From: Streptomyces sp. NRRL S-31
GTDB taxonomy: Bacteria; Actinomycetota; Actinomycetes; Streptomycetales; Streptomycetaceae
Assembly (NCBI RefSeq): GCF_000718775.1
Contig: NZ_JOCB01000004.1
Location: forward strand, 1-64,000
Reading direction: 5' to 3'
Length of the DNA stretch: 64,000 nucleotides
Positions 43,372-53,316 of the stretch are shown one piece after another. The notes under the pieces are model-generated. The model was not told the origin of the DNA. It saw only the letters and a program-made list of their open reading frames with translations, and searched no databases. Made by a program: the position numbers and the translations under genes. How positions within the stretch are numbered: position 1 is the first letter of the stretch; each line of letters opens with the position of its first letter.

Positions 43372-44325
43372 ATGAGCGTGCGTACCCCGTCATCCGAGCA
43401 GCCGGCCGAGGCCGTCCACCGCGCCGGCTTCGCCTGCTTCGTGGGCCGCCCCAACGCGGGCAAGTCCACCCTCACGAACGCTCTGGTCGGGCAGAAGGTG
43501 GCGATCACCTCCAACCGCCCGCAGACCACCCGGCACACGGTGCGGGGCATCGTGCACCGGCCGGACGCGCAGCTGATCCTGGTGGACACGCCGGGGCTGC
43601 ACAAGCCGCGCACCCTGCTGGGCGAGCGCCTGAACGACGTGGTGCGCACCACGTGGGCCGAGGTCGACGTGATCGGCTTCTGCCTGCCGGCGGACCAGAA
43701 GATCGGCCCCGGCGACCGCTTCATCGCCAAGGAGCTGGCCGGGATCAGGAAGACCCCGAAGGTCGCGATCGTCACCAAGACCGACCTGGTCGACTCCAAG
43801 GCCCTCGCCGAGCAGCTGATCGCCATCGACCAGCTGGGCAAGGAGCTGGGCATCGAGTGGGCGGAGATCGTCCCGGTGTCGGCGACCGGGGCCAAGCAAG
43901 TGGACCTCCTGGCCGACCTGCTGATCCCGCTGCTGCCCGAGGGGCCGGCCCTCTACCCCGAGGGCGACCTGACGGACGAGCCCGAGCAGGTGATGGTGGC
44001 GGAGCTGATCCGCGAGGCCGCGCTGGAGGGCGTCCGCGACGAGCTGCCGCACTCCATCGCCGTGGTCGTGGAGGAGATGCTCCCGCGCGAGGACCGCCCC
44101 GCCGACCGCCCCCTCCTCGACATCCACGCCAACGTCTACATCGAGCGCCCCAGCCAGAAGGGCATCATCATCGGCCCCAAGGGCAAGCGCCTGAAGGAGG
44201 TCGGCATCAAGTCCCGCAAGCAGATCGAGGCGCTGCTGGGCACCCCCGTCTTCCTCGACCTGCACGTCAAGGTCGCCAAGGACTGGCAGCGCGACCCGAA
44301 GCAGTTGCGCCGGCTGGGTTTCTAG
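43372..44325 (+). CDS. era: GTPase Era
   Basis: The 317-residue protein has an N-terminal Ras-like GTPase domain with G1 G-R-P-N-A-G-K-S near residue 25, G3 D-T-P-G near 72 and G4 T-K-T-D near 138, and a C-terminal KH domain with G-I-I-I-G-P-K-G-K near 268. Era binds the 3' end of 16S rRNA and is needed for 30S maturation. I chose ATG 43372, not ATG 43363 in frame, because GACAAT (43359-43364) lies 7 nt before it and the result starts M-S-V-R-T. Identification certain. Confidence 0.97.
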   Translation: MSVRTPSSEQPAEAVHRAGFACFVGRPNAGKSTLTNALVGQKVAITSNRPQTTRHTVRGIVHRPDAQLILVDTPGLHKPRTLLGERLNDVVRTTWAEVDVIGFCLPADQKIGPGDRFIAKELAGIRKTPKVAIVTKTDLVDSKALAEQLIAIDQLGKELGIEWAEIVPVSATGAKQVDLLADLLIPLLPEGPALYPEGDLTDEPEQVMVAELIREAALEGVRDELPHSIAVVVEEMLPREDRPADRPLLDIHANVYIERPSQKGIIIGPKGKRLKEVGIKSRKQIEALLGTPVFLDLHVKVAKDWQRDPKQLRRLGF

Positions 44326-44350
44326 CCGTTCCACCGCCGCCGGACCGGGG

Positions 44351-45664
44351 TCAGCGCTGCGCGCGCAGCAGTTCCCGGTACCAGTGGTAGGACGCCTTGG
44401 GGGTGCGCTCCTGCGTGCCGTGGTCGACGTGCACGAGGCCGAACCGGCGGGCGTAGCCCTCGGCCCACTCGAAGTTGTCCATCAGCGTCCACACGAAGTA
44501 GCCGCGCACGTCGGCCCCGGCCTCGATCGCCCGGTGCAGGGCCCGGATGTGGGCGTCGAGGTAGCCGATCCGCTCCTGGTCGTCGACGCCGTCGTAGGAG
44601 CAGCCGTTCTCGGTGATGACGACGGGCGGGAGCCGGTCGCCGTAGCGCGCGCGGAAGCCGGCGAGGAGTTCGGTCAGCCCCTCCGGTACGACCGGCCAGC
44701 CGAAGTCGGTCACCGGGCGCCCCTCGATCCGCCGCACCGAGAAGGGGAGTTCGGCCGGGAGCGCGAGTCCGCCGTACTCGGAGCCGCCGTCGCCGGGCGC
44801 CCCGACCAGACTCGGCGCGTAGTAGTTGACGCCGTAGAAGTCGACGGGCCCGGCGATCACCTCCAGGTCCGCCCCGGCGTCGCCGGGCATCAGCTCGGCC
44901 ATGCCCTCCGGGTAGGCGCCGAGGAGGACCGGATCGGCGAACAGCCGGTTGAGCAGGGCGTCGTGGAAGTCCGCCGCCGCCACGTCGGCCGGTGCCGCGG
45001 AGGCCGGCCAGGTGGGGCCGTGGGAGTTGGCGATGCCGATGTCCGTGGCGCCGGCCGCGCGCAGCGCCCGTACCGCGAGGCCGTGCGCGAGGAGCTGGTG
45101 GTGGGCGACCGGGAGGGCGTCGAACAGGAGTCGCTTGCCGGGGGCGTGGGCGCCGATCGCATGGCCCAGCAGGGTGTGCTCGGCGGGTTCGTTCAGCGTG
45201 ATCCAGGTGCCGATCCGGTCGCCGAGCCGTTCGGCGACGAGGGCCGCGTAGTCGGCGAACCGGTGTGCCGTGTCCCGTTCCAGCCAGTCCAGCGAGGCCG
45301 GCAGGTCCCAGTGGAAGAGGGTGGGGACGGGCCGTACCCCGGCCGCGCACACCTCGTCCACCAGGCGGTCGTAGAAGTCCAGGCCCCCGGGTGAGTTCAC
45401 CCGGGGCCAGGAGATCGAGAAGCGGTACGCGTCCACGCCGAGCCCGGCGAGGAGGGCCACGTCCTCGGGGTAGCGGTGGTAGTGGTCGCAGGCCACCGCC
45501 GCCGTCGAGCCGTCCCTCACCCGCCCGGGCCCGGCCGTGAACACGTCCCAGACGGACGGCTCCCGCTCCCCGGCCGCGCCCTCGATCTGATGGGCCGAGG
45601 TCGACACGCCCCACAGGAAGCCGGCCGGGAACCGGGGGACCTCGGTGCCTGCGTCAGTCGCCAT
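44351..45664 (-). CDS. GH1 beta-glucosidase-type glycosidase
   Basis: The 437-residue TIM-barrel enzyme of glycoside hydrolase family 1 has the acid/base E159 in T-L-N-E-P and the nucleophile E352 in I-T-E-N-G, plus the N-terminal F-P-A-G-F-L-W-G-V-S-T-S signature. There is no signal peptide, so it works inside the cell, cleaving beta-glucosides or related disaccharides. ATG 45664 has a promoter-like TTGACT/GATGAT pair just upstream with only 6 nt between the -10 hexamer and ATG, so the mRNA is probably leaderless. No sugar ABC transporter is adjacent. Confidence 0.94.
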   Translation of the reverse strand: MATDAGTEVPRFPAGFLWGVSTSAHQIEGAAGEREPSVWDVFTAGPGRVRDGSTAAVACDHYHRYPEDVALLAGLGVDAYRFSISWPRVNSPGGLDFYDRLVDEVCAAGVRPVPTLFHWDLPASLDWLERDTAHRFADYAALVAERLGDRIGTWITLNEPAEHTLLGHAIGAHAPGKRLLFDALPVAHHQLLAHGLAVRALRAAGATDIGIANSHGPTWPASAAPADVAAADFHDALLNRLFADPVLLGAYPEGMAELMPGDAGADLEVIAGPVDFYGVNYYAPSLVGAPGDGGSEYGGLALPAELPFSVRRIEGRPVTDFGWPVVPEGLTELLAGFRARYGDRLPPVVITENGCSYDGVDDQERIGYLDAHIRALHRAIEAGADVRGYFVWTLMDNFEWAEGYARRFGLVHVDHGTQERTPKASYHWYRELLRAQR

Positions 45665-45670
45665 GGGCGG

Positions 45671-45700
45671 ATCATCCGCACCCCCGGCGACGGAAGTCAA
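45671..45700 (-). promoter_or_regulatory. Promoter of the GH1 gene, leaderless
   Basis: On the minus strand TTGACT (45700-45695), an 18-nt spacer and GATGAT (45676-45671) are followed after 6 nt by the ATG at 45664. This is one of the best -35/-10 pairs in the window. Confidence 0.55.
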
Positions 45701-45721
45701 CGCCCCCGGGGGAACCGCCGC

Positions 45722-45988
45722 TCACGCCCCCTCCTTCAGTACCCTCGACACCAACTCCCGCTGATCGTCGGTGAGTCGGGGGTCGGCCGCGTACACCGTG
45801 CGGCCGTCCACCGTGATCTCGTAGCTGAAGCCGTCCGGGACCCCCGTCGGGGGCGTGCCCGGACCGGACGCGAGGACGCGTCCCGCCAGGGCCTGCCACT
45901 CCAGGGCGTCGGGCCGGTCCGAGGTGTCCACCTCGGCCCGGCGCTCGATGCCCGCGAAACCGCCCGTGCGCCGCACTCGAATACGCAT
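45722..45988 (-). CDS. Emfourin-type protealysin inhibitor
   Basis: The 88-residue protein begins with M-R-I-R-V-R-R-T-G-G-F-A-G-I, the hallmark of emfourin, the proteinaceous inhibitor of protealysin-like metalloproteases first described in Serratia. The rest (S-Y-E-I-T-V-D-G-R-T near residue 54, helical C-terminus) also fits. It lies 21 nt downstream of an M4 metalloprotease gene on the same strand, the expected partner. It presumably keeps that intracellular protease inactive. ATG 45988 is the only suitable start. Confidence 0.88.
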   Translation of the reverse strand: MRIRVRRTGGFAGIERRAEVDTSDRPDALEWQALAGRVLASGPGTPPTGVPDGFSYEITVDGRTVYAADPRLTDDQRELVSRVLKEGA

Positions 45989-46009
45989 GGGTCCGTGTCT
46001 AGTACGGAT

Positions 46010-47080
46010 CTACAGCGTCCGCACCCCCACCTGTCCCCATGCCTTCTGCACGGCCTGGAGTTCGTCCCCGGCGCCGAACCGCTCGCGCGCCGCCTTCACC
46101 GTGAGCGTGGCGAAGTCGGCGAAGAGGGCGTCCTCCTTCAGGTCGCCGCCGGTGAGCACGTCGTACCAGATCTGCCCGGCCTTCTCCCAGGAGTGGCCGC
46201 CGAGCGCCGTGGCGGCCAGGTAGAAGGCGTGGTTGGGGATGCCGGAGTTGATGTGCACGCCGCCGTTGTCGCGGCCGGTGCGGACGTAGTCCTCCATCCG
46301 CGCCGGCTGCGGGTCCTTGCCGAGGACGTCGTCGTCGTACGCCGTGCCCGGGGCCTTCATCGAGCGCAGGGCCACCCCGGTGACGCGCGGGGCGAGCAGG
46401 CCCGCGCCGATCAGCCAGTCGGCCTCGGCGGCGGTCTGGCCGAGGGTGTACTGCTTGATCAGCGAGCCGAAGACGTCGGAGACCGACTCGTTCAGGGCGC
46501 CGGACTGGCCGTAGTACTCCAGGTTCGCGGTGTGCTGGGTGACGCCGTGGGTCAGCTCGTGGCCGATGACGTCGACCGGGATGGTGAAGTCGAGGAAGAC
46601 CTCGTTGTCCCCGTCGCCGAAGACCATCTGCTCGCCGTTCCAGAAGGCGTTGTCGTAGCCCTCGCCGAAGTGCACGGTGGCGTCCAGCGGCAGCCCGTTG
46701 CCGTCGATGGAGTGCCGGCCGTACGCCTTCAGGTACAGCTCGAAGGTGGCGCCGAGGCCCGCGTAGGCGCGGTTGACCGTGGCGTCCGAGCCGGGCTCGG
46801 AGCCCTCCTCGCGGACCTTGGTGCCCGGCAGGTCCTGGCCGTGCTCGGCGTCGTAGATGGTGCGGTGCGGCCGGTCGGCGGCGGCGCCCGCGGGCGGGGT
46901 GACGGCGGTCGCGCCGATCACCGTGGTGAGGCGGCGCTTGGTGCGCTGGTAGGAGTCGTGCTCCAGGGAGCGGCGGGCCGGGCCGGAGAGCGCGGGGTCC
47001 TCCTGGCGTGCGAGTCGGTCGAGGACGTGCGGCGGCACGATCGTGCAGAAGACGGGCTCGAAGCCTCCGTGGGTCGTCAT
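46010..47080 (-). CDS. Protealysin-like M4 neutral metalloprotease
   Basis: The 356-residue protein is a thermolysin-family (M4) protease with H174-E175-x-x-H178 in G-H-E-L-T-H and the glutamate zinc ligand in N-E-S-V-S-D, plus the catalytic His region G-G-V-H-I-N-S-G-I. Instead of a signal peptide and long propeptide it has a short N-terminal precursor with C-T-I-V-P-P-H-V-L near residue 11, the protealysin-type (PPxxL) propeptide, implying cytoplasmic production and self-removal of about the first 50 residues. ATG 47080 starts the mature family pattern. The adjacent emfourin gene supports the assignment. Confidence 0.93.
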   Translation of the reverse strand: MTTHGGFEPVFCTIVPPHVLDRLARQEDPALSGPARRSLEHDSYQRTKRRLTTVIGATAVTPPAGAAADRPHRTIYDAEHGQDLPGTKVREEGSEPGSDATVNRAYAGLGATFELYLKAYGRHSIDGNGLPLDATVHFGEGYDNAFWNGEQMVFGDGDNEVFLDFTIPVDVIGHELTHGVTQHTANLEYYGQSGALNESVSDVFGSLIKQYTLGQTAAEADWLIGAGLLAPRVTGVALRSMKAPGTAYDDDVLGKDPQPARMEDYVRTGRDNGGVHINSGIPNHAFYLAATALGGHSWEKAGQIWYDVLTGGDLKEDALFADFATLTVKAARERFGAGDELQAVQKAWGQVGVRTL

Positions 47081-47099
47081 CTCAGCACCATTGCACTGT

Positions 47100-47115
47100 G
47101 TGACGTTCGTGTCAC
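47100..47115. promoter_or_regulatory. Inverted repeat upstream of the M4 protease gene
   Basis: GTGAC, 6 nt and GTCAC form a perfect 5-bp palindrome 19 nt upstream of the protease start. It could be an operator, but no regulator or promoter was matched to it. Confidence 0.3.
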
Positions 47116-47283
47116 TACCTGCCACCATGATTGGTGAAATACCGGGACAGGCGACGCGACACTGCGTGACGATGTGGTACGGCGATGTGGGGCAGCGCAC
47201 TTTTTGTCCCGTTATGCCGTGCGGTCCCGCATACTGGGACAGGCCCGCGCGCCCGGAACGGCTCGGCTAGGCTGCGGAGCATC

Positions 47284-49142
<1,859 letters not shown>

Positions 49143-49165
49143 ACCCCGCCACACCGGGCCTCTCC

Positions 49166-49201
49166 GGCGCCCCGACCGCCCCGTACGGCGGCCGGGGCGC
49201 C
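49166..49201. terminator. Terminator after leuA
   Basis: A 9-bp stem (49166-49174 with 49193-49201), then one mismatch and 5 more pairs, closes a 6-nt loop. It begins 24 nt after the leuA stop. No U-tract. Confidence 0.8.
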
Positions 49202-49329
49202 GTCATGTATCGGCCAACACGCCCCACAGGTCACGGAAAGGTCTCTCCCGGGGTACTGACTCCGCCTCGCCGATGTGGCTAACATCACGCCAGCGCGGCG
49301 ATGTTGCCGCGCCGTTACGGAGGTGCGAC

Positions 49330-50025
49330 GTGCTGCCAGTACGGGGACGAGACGACCGCGCCGCCAGGGCTGCGCGCATCCTGGGCACCCGCACCGCGTG
49401 GACACCCGTCGGGGACGGCGAGTTCTTCTGCCCCGGCTGCGGCGGCGACCGCAACTACCAGCGGCTCACCGGCCGCCGCCGGCTCACCCTGCTCGGCGTG
49501 CCCGTGCTGCCGCGCGGCGCGACCGGACCGGTGGTGGAGTGCGCGGCCTGCGGACACCACTTCGGCACCGAGGTGCTGGACCACCCCACCACCCGCCGCT
49601 TCTCCGCGATGCTCCGCGACGCCGTGCACACCGTCGCCCTCGCGGTGCTCGCCGCGGGCGGCACCTGCTCCCGCACGGTGCTGGAGACGGCCGCCGCCAC
49701 GGTCCGCGCGGCCGGCTTCGCCGACTGCACCGAGGACCGGCTCGCCGCCCTGGTCGAGGCCCTCGCCGCCGACACCGGACGCTACTTCGAGCAGCCGTGC
49801 GGGGCCGGGCTGACCATAGAGCTGCACGAGTCGCTGGACCCGCTCGCCCCGCACCTGTCCCCGGCCGGCCGCGAGTCCCTGCTCCTCCAGGCCGCCCGCA
49901 TCGCCCTCGCCGACGGCCCCTACACCCCCGCCGAACGCGACGCCCTGGCGACGGTGGGAGCGGCCCTGACGATCCCCGCGGACGACGTGACCCGGCTGCT
50001 GGCGGCGGCGCGGACCCCGTCCTGA
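49330..50025 (+). CDS. TerB-like domain protein with N-terminal zinc ribbon
   Basis: The 231-residue protein has two CxxC pairs (F-F-C-P-G-C-G-G near residue 36 and V-E-C-A-A-C-G-H-H near 71) forming a zinc ribbon. An all-helical region (about 85-230) with the TerB-like pattern A-L-A-D-G-P-Y-T-P-A-E-R near 194 follows. TerB domains occur in tellurite-resistance and other stress or phage-defence related proteins; no ter genes lie nearby, so no system is evident. GTG 49330 has GGAGG (49319-49323) 6 nt upstream. Soluble; function unknown. Confidence 0.75.
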   Translation: MLPVRGRDDRAARAARILGTRTAWTPVGDGEFFCPGCGGDRNYQRLTGRRRLTLLGVPVLPRGATGPVVECAACGHHFGTEVLDHPTTRRFSAMLRDAVHTVALAVLAAGGTCSRTVLETAAATVRAAGFADCTEDRLAALVEALAADTGRYFEQPCGAGLTIELHESLDPLAPHLSPAGRESLLLQAARIALADGPYTPAERDALATVGAALTIPADDVTRLLAAARTPS

Positions 50026-50087
50026 CCGCCCCCGGGCCCCCGCCGGACCCGCCCGCGGCACCGGGCGGCGCGGCCTCCTTCCCCCCG

Positions 50088-50111
50088 ATGTTCCCCCGGA
50101 TGTTCCCCCGG
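50088..50111. repeat. 12-bp tandem duplication
   Basis: ATGTTCCCCCGG occurs twice in a row in the gap between the TerB-like and sialidase genes, followed by a partial third copy. Confidence 0.8.
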
Positions 50112-50153
50112 ATGGAGTAAGGCCGGCCCGGTGATTGCGGGGAGCATCAGGGC

Positions 50154-51347
50154 GTGATGCCGCGCAGTCGTTCCCTCCTGGCCCCGCTGGTGCTCCTCGC
50201 CTCGCTGACCGTCGCCCTGCCCGCGCACGCGGCGCCGCACGCGGCGCCCGGCGGCTGCGGCTCCTCCGTGCCGTACGTGTCCGGGCGGGACGGCTACGCC
50301 GTCTACCGCATCCCGGCCGTGGTGCGGACCCGGCACGGCACGCTCCTCGCGTTCGCCGAGGGCCGGCGCGGCGGCGCCGGCGACACCGGCGACATCGACG
50401 TCGTCCTGCGCCGCTCCACCGACGACGGCTGCACCTGGGGCCCGCTCACCGTGGTGACCGCCGGACACGGGGACACCCGGGGCAACCCGGCGCCCGTCGT
50501 CGACCCGCGCACCGGCGCCGTCGTCCTGGTGACCTGCGGCAACCCCGGGACCGTGACGGAGGCGCAGATCATGCGCGGCGAGGTGGCGCCGGGGCGGGGC
50601 CGCCGGGTGTTCGTGCAGCGCAGCCGGGACGACGGCGTCAGCTTCGGCGCGCCCCGGGACATCACGGCCCAGGTGACCCGGCCGGGCTGGCGCTGGTACG
50701 CCACCGGACCCGGCCACGCGGTCGCGCTCACCCGGGGCCCGTACTCCGGGCGTCTGCTGATCCCCGCCAACCACTCCGCGGCCCCGCCCGCCGGCTCCCG
50801 CGACACCGGGCGGGAGTCCCGGTACTACGGCGGCCACGCCCTCTACAGCGACGACGGCGGCCTCGGCTGGCACCTCGGCTTCGTGGACGCCGGGTACGAC
50901 GGCGTGACCAACGCCAACGAGACCAGCGCCGCCCAGCTCCCCGACGGCCGCGTCTACTTCGGCGCCCGGGACCAGAACGGCACCGCCCCCGGCAACCGGC
51001 TCGACAGCTACTCCGGCGACGGCGGCCGCACCCTGGACCGCCCCTACGCCGTCCAGCCGTCCCTCGACGCCGTCCCGGTGGTCCAGGGCAGCGTCCTCCA
51101 GCCCCCGGACCCGGACGCGCCCCTGCTGTTCTCCGCGCCCTCCGTGCCGACCGCCCGCCGCGCCCTGGCCCTGTGGACCAGCACGGACGCCGGCCGCACC
51201 TTCACCCGGGCCCGCACCCTCACCGACCGCCCGGCCGCCTACTCCGACCTGGTCCGGCTCGCCCGTGACCGGATCGGCGTCCTCTACGAGACCGGCGCCC
51301 GGGGGCCGTACGAGGCCCTGGTCTTCCGGCGTGTCGACCTGCGCTAG
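50154..51347 (+). CDS. Secreted GH33-type exo-alpha-sialidase
   Basis: The 397-residue protein has an N-terminal signal peptide (about 1-27, Leu/Ala-rich, ending A-H-A-A) and a six-bladed propeller with the Y-R-I-P motif near residue 50 and several Asp boxes (S-R-D-D-G-V-S-F-G, S-D-D-G-G-L-G-W, S-T-D-A-G-R-T-F-T). It should cut terminal sialic acids from glycans outside the cell. GTG 50154 fits GGAG at 50141-50144 better than the overlapping ATG 50157. It converges on an operon with a DapA/NanA-family gene and an ABC importer, which might handle the released sugar. Confidence 0.9.
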   Translation: MMPRSRSLLAPLVLLASLTVALPAHAAPHAAPGGCGSSVPYVSGRDGYAVYRIPAVVRTRHGTLLAFAEGRRGGAGDTGDIDVVLRRSTDDGCTWGPLTVVTAGHGDTRGNPAPVVDPRTGAVVLVTCGNPGTVTEAQIMRGEVAPGRGRRVFVQRSRDDGVSFGAPRDITAQVTRPGWRWYATGPGHAVALTRGPYSGRLLIPANHSAAPPAGSRDTGRESRYYGGHALYSDDGGLGWHLGFVDAGYDGVTNANETSAAQLPDGRVYFGARDQNGTAPGNRLDSYSGDGGRTLDRPYAVQPSLDAVPVVQGSVLQPPDPDAPLLFSAPSVPTARRALALWTSTDAGRTFTRARTLTDRPAAYSDLVRLARDRIGVLYETGARGPYEALVFRRVDLR

Positions 51348-51363
51348 CGAAGACGCCGGGACG

Positions 51364-52311
51364 TCACCGCCGGTCCTCGCCGGGGCCGAGCAGTCCGGCC
51401 GCCGCCAGGAACTTGCCGACCCGCTCGACCTCCTCGCCGGACAGCGGCACCTGCGGCTCGGCGGTCACCGGGCAGTCGATGACGCCGCGCAGGTGCAGCG
51501 CCGCCTTGAACGCGCCCAGCGCCGAGGAGCTGCCGCCCATCCGCGCCGGATGCCCCGCCCCGACCATCCCGAACAGGGCGCACAGCCGGTCCTGCTCGGC
51601 CCGCGCACCCTCCAGGTCGCCCGCCCGGCACTGCCGGTACAGGCGCACGTACCCGTGCGGGTCGACGTTGGCCAGGCCCGGCACGGCCCCGTCGGCGCCC
51701 AGCGCCAGCGCCGCGTCGGCGATCAGCTCCGAGCCGGTCAGCGCGCTGAACCCGGGATGGGCGCGGGCGCCCGTGACGACCTCCCGGAAGGCCGCCAGGT
51801 CCCCGCTGGAGTCCTTGATCCCGGCCAGCACCCCGTCCCCGGCGAGCCCCAGCACCAGATCCGCCGGGAGTTTGGTGTGCACGGCGACGGGGATGTCGTA
51901 GGCGATCACCGGGACGGGACTGGCGGCGGCGATCCGGCGGTAGTGGTGGACGATCTCCGACGGGTGGGTGCGGGCGTAGAAGGGCGCGGTGACGACGACG
52001 GCCCCGGCGCCGGCCGCGGTGACCGCCGCGACGTGCTCCAGGACGCGCGGGGTGGTCATGTCGATGGCGCCCGCCAGCACGGGCAGCTGTCCGCCCACGT
52101 GCGCGGTGACGGCCTCCACCACCTGCCGGCGCTGCCGGTCCGTCAGGAAGGCCGCCTCCGAGGTCGAGCCGAGCAGGAACAGCCCGTGCACCCCGGCCTC
52201 CGTCAGGAACTCCACCAGGCGCAGCAGCGAGGCCACGTCCACCTCGCGGTCCGGTGTCAGGGGCGTGCAGACGGGCGGGACGACACCGGTGAGCGGGGCG
52301 GGGAAGGTCAT
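51364..52311 (-). CDS. DapA/NanA family aldolase or synthase
   Basis: The 315-residue TIM-barrel protein is a class I lyase of the dihydrodipicolinate synthase superfamily. Visible are G-S-T-S-E near residue 48, tyrosine in I-A-Y-D-I-P near 138 and the Schiff-base lysine in A-G-I-K-D-S-S-G near 165. Members include DapA, N-acetylneuraminate lyase and keto-deoxy sugar acid aldolases. It is not the housekeeping dapA by context. Being last in an operon with an oligopeptide-type importer and facing a sialidase gene, sialic acid cleavage is a reasonable but unproven guess. The ATG directly abuts the stop of the upstream ATPase gene. Confidence 0.83.
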   Translation of the reverse strand: MTFPAPLTGVVPPVCTPLTPDREVDVASLLRLVEFLTEAGVHGLFLLGSTSEAAFLTDRQRRQVVEAVTAHVGGQLPVLAGAIDMTTPRVLEHVAAVTAAGAGAVVVTAPFYARTHPSEIVHHYRRIAAASPVPVIAYDIPVAVHTKLPADLVLGLAGDGVLAGIKDSSGDLAAFREVVTGARAHPGFSALTGSELIADAALALGADGAVPGLANVDPHGYVRLYRQCRAGDLEGARAEQDRLCALFGMVGAGHPARMGGSSSALGAFKAALHLRGVIDCPVTAEPQVPLSGEEVERVGKFLAAAGLLGPGEDRR

Positions 52312-53316
52312 TCAGGGCTCCTGGCGCGCTAGGTCTCGGGTCGAGGCGTCCTCCTCCACAGGATGGTGGCACCGGAAGCGGTGTCCGGGCCGCGACGCGG
52401 CCGAGAAGTCCGGCATCACCTCGGCGCACACCCCGTCCGCCTTCCAGCAGCGGGTGCGGAACGGGCAGCCGCTCGGCGGCCGGGTCGCCGAGGGCACCGG
52501 CCCGGTCAGCGGGATCGGGTCGACGGGGTCCAGCAGCCCCGGGGTGGCCGAGAACAGGGCACGGGTGTACGGGTGCCGGGCGGCGTCGGTGACCCGGTCG
52601 GCCGGGGTCTCCTCCACGATCCGGCCGAGGTACATGGTGATCACCCGGTCGCTCATCCGCCGCACCGTCTGGATGTCGTGGGAGACGAAGACCAGGGCGA
52701 GCCCGAGGCGTTCGCGCAGGTCCAGCAGCAGGTTGAGGATCTGCGCGCGGACCGAGACGTCCAGCGCGCTGGTCGGCTCGTCGGCGACGACCAGGGCCGG
52801 TTCCAGGGCGAGCGCGCGGGCGATGGCGACGCGCTGCCGCTGCCCGCCGGAGAGCTGCGCGGGCAGCGCGTCGGCGAGCGCCAGGGGGAGCCCGACCAGG
52901 GCCATCAGCTCCCGCACCCGCTCCTCCCGTCCGGCCCGGGTGCCGCGCCGGTGGACGTCCAGCGGGTCGCGCAGGATGCGGCGGACCGTCAGCCGGCGGT
53001 TCAGCGCGGTCGACGGGTCCTGGAAGACCATCCCGGTGCCCGCGCCGACCGTGGCCCGGCGCTCGGCGGGCGGCATCGTCCACAGGTCCCGGCCGCCGAA
53101 CGCCACCGTCCCCGCCACCGGCCGTTCGACGCCCACCAGCACCTTCGCCAGCGTCGACTTCCCGCACCCCGACTCGCCGACCACACCGACCGTCTCACCG
53201 GCCGCGACGGTGAGATCGGCGCCGGTCAGCGCGTACACCCGGTCCCGCCGGAACAGGCCGCCGCCGCGCGCCCTGTGCACGACGTGCGCGTCCCGCACCT
53301 CGACGACAGCGGTCAC
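52312..53316 (-). CDS. Oligopeptide-type ABC transporter ATP-binding protein (DppF/OppF-like)
   Basis: The 334-residue ATPase has Walker A G-E-S-G-C-G-K-S-T near residue 48, the ABC signature L-S-G-G-Q-R-Q-R near 154, Walker B V-V-A-D-E-P-T-S, and the C-terminal oligopeptide-transporter extension with C-P-F-R-T-R-C. It powers import together with the fused permease-ATPase and the other permease. GTG 53316 overlaps the upstream stop by 4 nt and has GGAGG on its 5' side. The substrate is unknown from this subunit. Confidence 0.93.
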   Translation of the reverse strand: MTAVVEVRDAHVVHRARGGGLFRRDRVYALTGADLTVAAGETVGVVGESGCGKSTLAKVLVGVERPVAGTVAFGGRDLWTMPPAERRATVGAGTGMVFQDPSTALNRRLTVRRILRDPLDVHRRGTRAGREERVRELMALVGLPLALADALPAQLSGGQRQRVAIARALALEPALVVADEPTSALDVSVRAQILNLLLDLRERLGLALVFVSHDIQTVRRMSDRVITMYLGRIVEETPADRVTDAARHPYTRALFSATPGLLDPVDPIPLTGPVPSATRPPSGCPFRTRCWKADGVCAEVMPDFSAASRPGHRFRCHHPVEEDASTRDLARQEP

